Shown piece after piece: positions 63,230 to 64,000 of a DNA stretch of 64,000 nucleotides (position 1 is the stretch's first letter; each line of letters begins with the position of its first letter). A program made the position numbers and the translations under genes. The notes under the pieces are model-generated. The model was not told the origin of the DNA, made no database searches, and saw only the letters and a program-made list of their open reading frames with translations. This DNA is from an uncultured beta proteobacterium (GTDB taxonomy: Bacteria > Pseudomonadota > Gammaproteobacteria > Burkholderiales > Burkholderiaceae_C), in contig CAIRAW010000014.1 of assembly GCA_903876735.1 (NCBI GenBank), forward strand, positions 161,776-225,775, given 5' to 3'.

Positions 63230-64000
63230 CCGCAAACCGTGGCGTGCAAATCCTGATGCAGGGCTGCACCAAGCGCTACAAAAATCAAGTCGTGCTGGAG
63301 CCTACCGACTTGCGCATCGAGTCGGGCGAAACACTGGTGCTGCTTGGGCCATCGGGCTGCGGCAAGACGACCGCCCTGAGGATCATCGCGGGGCTTGACG
63401 ACGCCGATTCTGGTCAGGTCCTCCTGGAGGGCGAGGATATCTCACGGCTCCGCGCGAGCCGGCGCGGCATGGGCATGGTCCATCAGGCCTACAGCCTGTT
63501 CCCAAACATGACGGCGCGCGACAACGTTGCTTTTGGACTGCGGATGCGGAAGGTCGGCAAGGTGGAGCGGCGCCGTCGCGCGAATGATCTCCTCGAGCTC
63601 GTCGGCCTCGGCGCGCAGGCCGGCCGCTACCCCAGTGAGATGTCCGGTGGGCAGCAGCAGCGCGTGGCGCTGGCGCGAGCTCTCGCCATCGAGCCGCGGG
63701 TGCTGCTTCTCGACGAGCCGCTCTCGGCACTCGACGCCAAGGTGCGCGGTGAGCTTCGCGACGAGATCCGGCGCATCCAGGTCGAGGTGGGCACCACGAC
63801 CATATTCGTGACGCACGATCCGGAGGAGGCATTTGCTCTCGCCGACCGGGTCGCCGTCATGAACCTCGGTCGGCTCGAGCAGGTGGCGCCGCCCACGGAG
63901 ATCTATCAGAGACCGCAGACGGAGTTCGTGGCTGAGTTCGTCGGTCTGACCAACCGGCTGCCGGGAGTGGCGCGGGCCGGCATGGTCAACGTGCTCGACA
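63226..64000 (+). CDS. ABC transporter ATP-binding protein, partial
   Basis: The first 258 codons are visible and the gene is cut by the window end. Walker A GPSGCGKTT is near residue 41, then Q-loop VHQAYSLFPNMT, signature MSGGQQQRVALARALA, Walker B VLLLDEPLSALDA and switch His FVTHDP. The C-terminal part should be a regulatory OB-like domain of the PotA/UgpC type. The ATG overlaps the permease stop by four bases. From about 63400 onward CTC replaces CTG as the main leucine codon, unlike the first codons and the neighbouring genes, which suggests a different origin for the 3' part. Confidence 0.85.
   Translation, partial: MTANRGVQILMQGCTKRYKNQVVLEPTDLRIESGETLVLLGPSGCGKTTALRIIAGLDDADSGQVLLEGEDISRLRASRRGMGMVHQAYSLFPNMTARDNVAFGLRMRKVGKVERRRRANDLLELVGLGAQAGRYPSEMSGGQQQRVALARALAIEPRVLLLDEPLSALDAKVRGELRDEIRRIQVEVGTTTIFVTHDPEEAFALADRVAVMNLGRLEQVAPPTEIYQRPQTEFVAEFVGLTNRLPGVARAGMVNVLD

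Overview
The window looks like chromosomal DNA from a Burkholderiales betaproteobacterium, most like the Comamonadaceae (Rhodoferax/Polaromonas type). This is inferred from the high GC content, the strong preference for CTG leucine codons, the dnaX-ybaB and trxA-rho-rpmE2 neighbourhoods, a type B L31 protein, a histone-H1-like Ala/Lys-rich protein, and GTCATTGCGAG-type intergenic palindromes. No phage, insertion sequence, CRISPR array or intact tRNA was seen.

Layout. 1-2.4 kb: the start of ybaB, dnaX (with a probable programmed frameshift site) and the SRP RNA gene. 2.4-14 kb: an accessory stretch with an exported argininosuccinate-lyase-like protein, a flavodoxin, a DUF2934 protein, a small heat-shock protein, a patatin-like lipase, a lipoprotein with a coupled envelope protein, an OmpA-like protein beside an exported caspase-family protein, and two serine hydrolases. 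13.8-18.8 kb: a TRAP transporter and a two-gene 2-oxoacid/acetoin dehydrogenase E1 pair. 18.8-30.2 kb: formate-tetrahydrofolate ligase, a PAS-GGDEF-EAL protein, a flavoprotein and an AddAB-like helicase-nuclease. 30.3-34.3 kb: trxA, rho, rpmE2 and a large polytopic membrane protein.

34.3-64 kb is dominated by phosphorus acquisition. On the minus strand lies pstSCAB-phoU-phoB-phoR. Divergent to it are ppk2, a fasciclin-domain protein and ppx. Next come a DNA-binding H1-like protein, an ABC exporter-type pair, phoA, a Tat-exported aminotransferase-like protein and a CYTH-CHAD protein. Then a structured RNA leader precedes tonB, a TonB-dependent receptor, a 5'-nucleotidase, a PhoD phosphatase and a four-gene ABC importer that runs off the end. 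I read PHO boxes with the same geometry (half-sites 11 bp apart, then 10 bp, then a -10) in front of pstS, ppk2, the fasciclin gene and phoA, and a matching repeat in front of the ABC importer. These unite the region into a probable PhoB regulon: uptake of Pi (Pst), storage and mobilisation as polyphosphate (Ppk2, Ppx), hydrolysis of organic phosphate (PhoA, PhoD, 5'-nucleotidase), and outer- and inner-membrane import (TonB receptor, ABC).

The most unusual items are: the structured, partly cobalamin-riboswitch-like leader of the TonB/receptor cluster; an intrinsic terminator buried in the 5' coding region of the gene after phoA; the A9 slippage site in dnaX that gives a stop three codons later; an aspartase/fumarase-superfamily enzyme with a signal peptide; and an abrupt change of codon use inside the last ABC ATPase gene.
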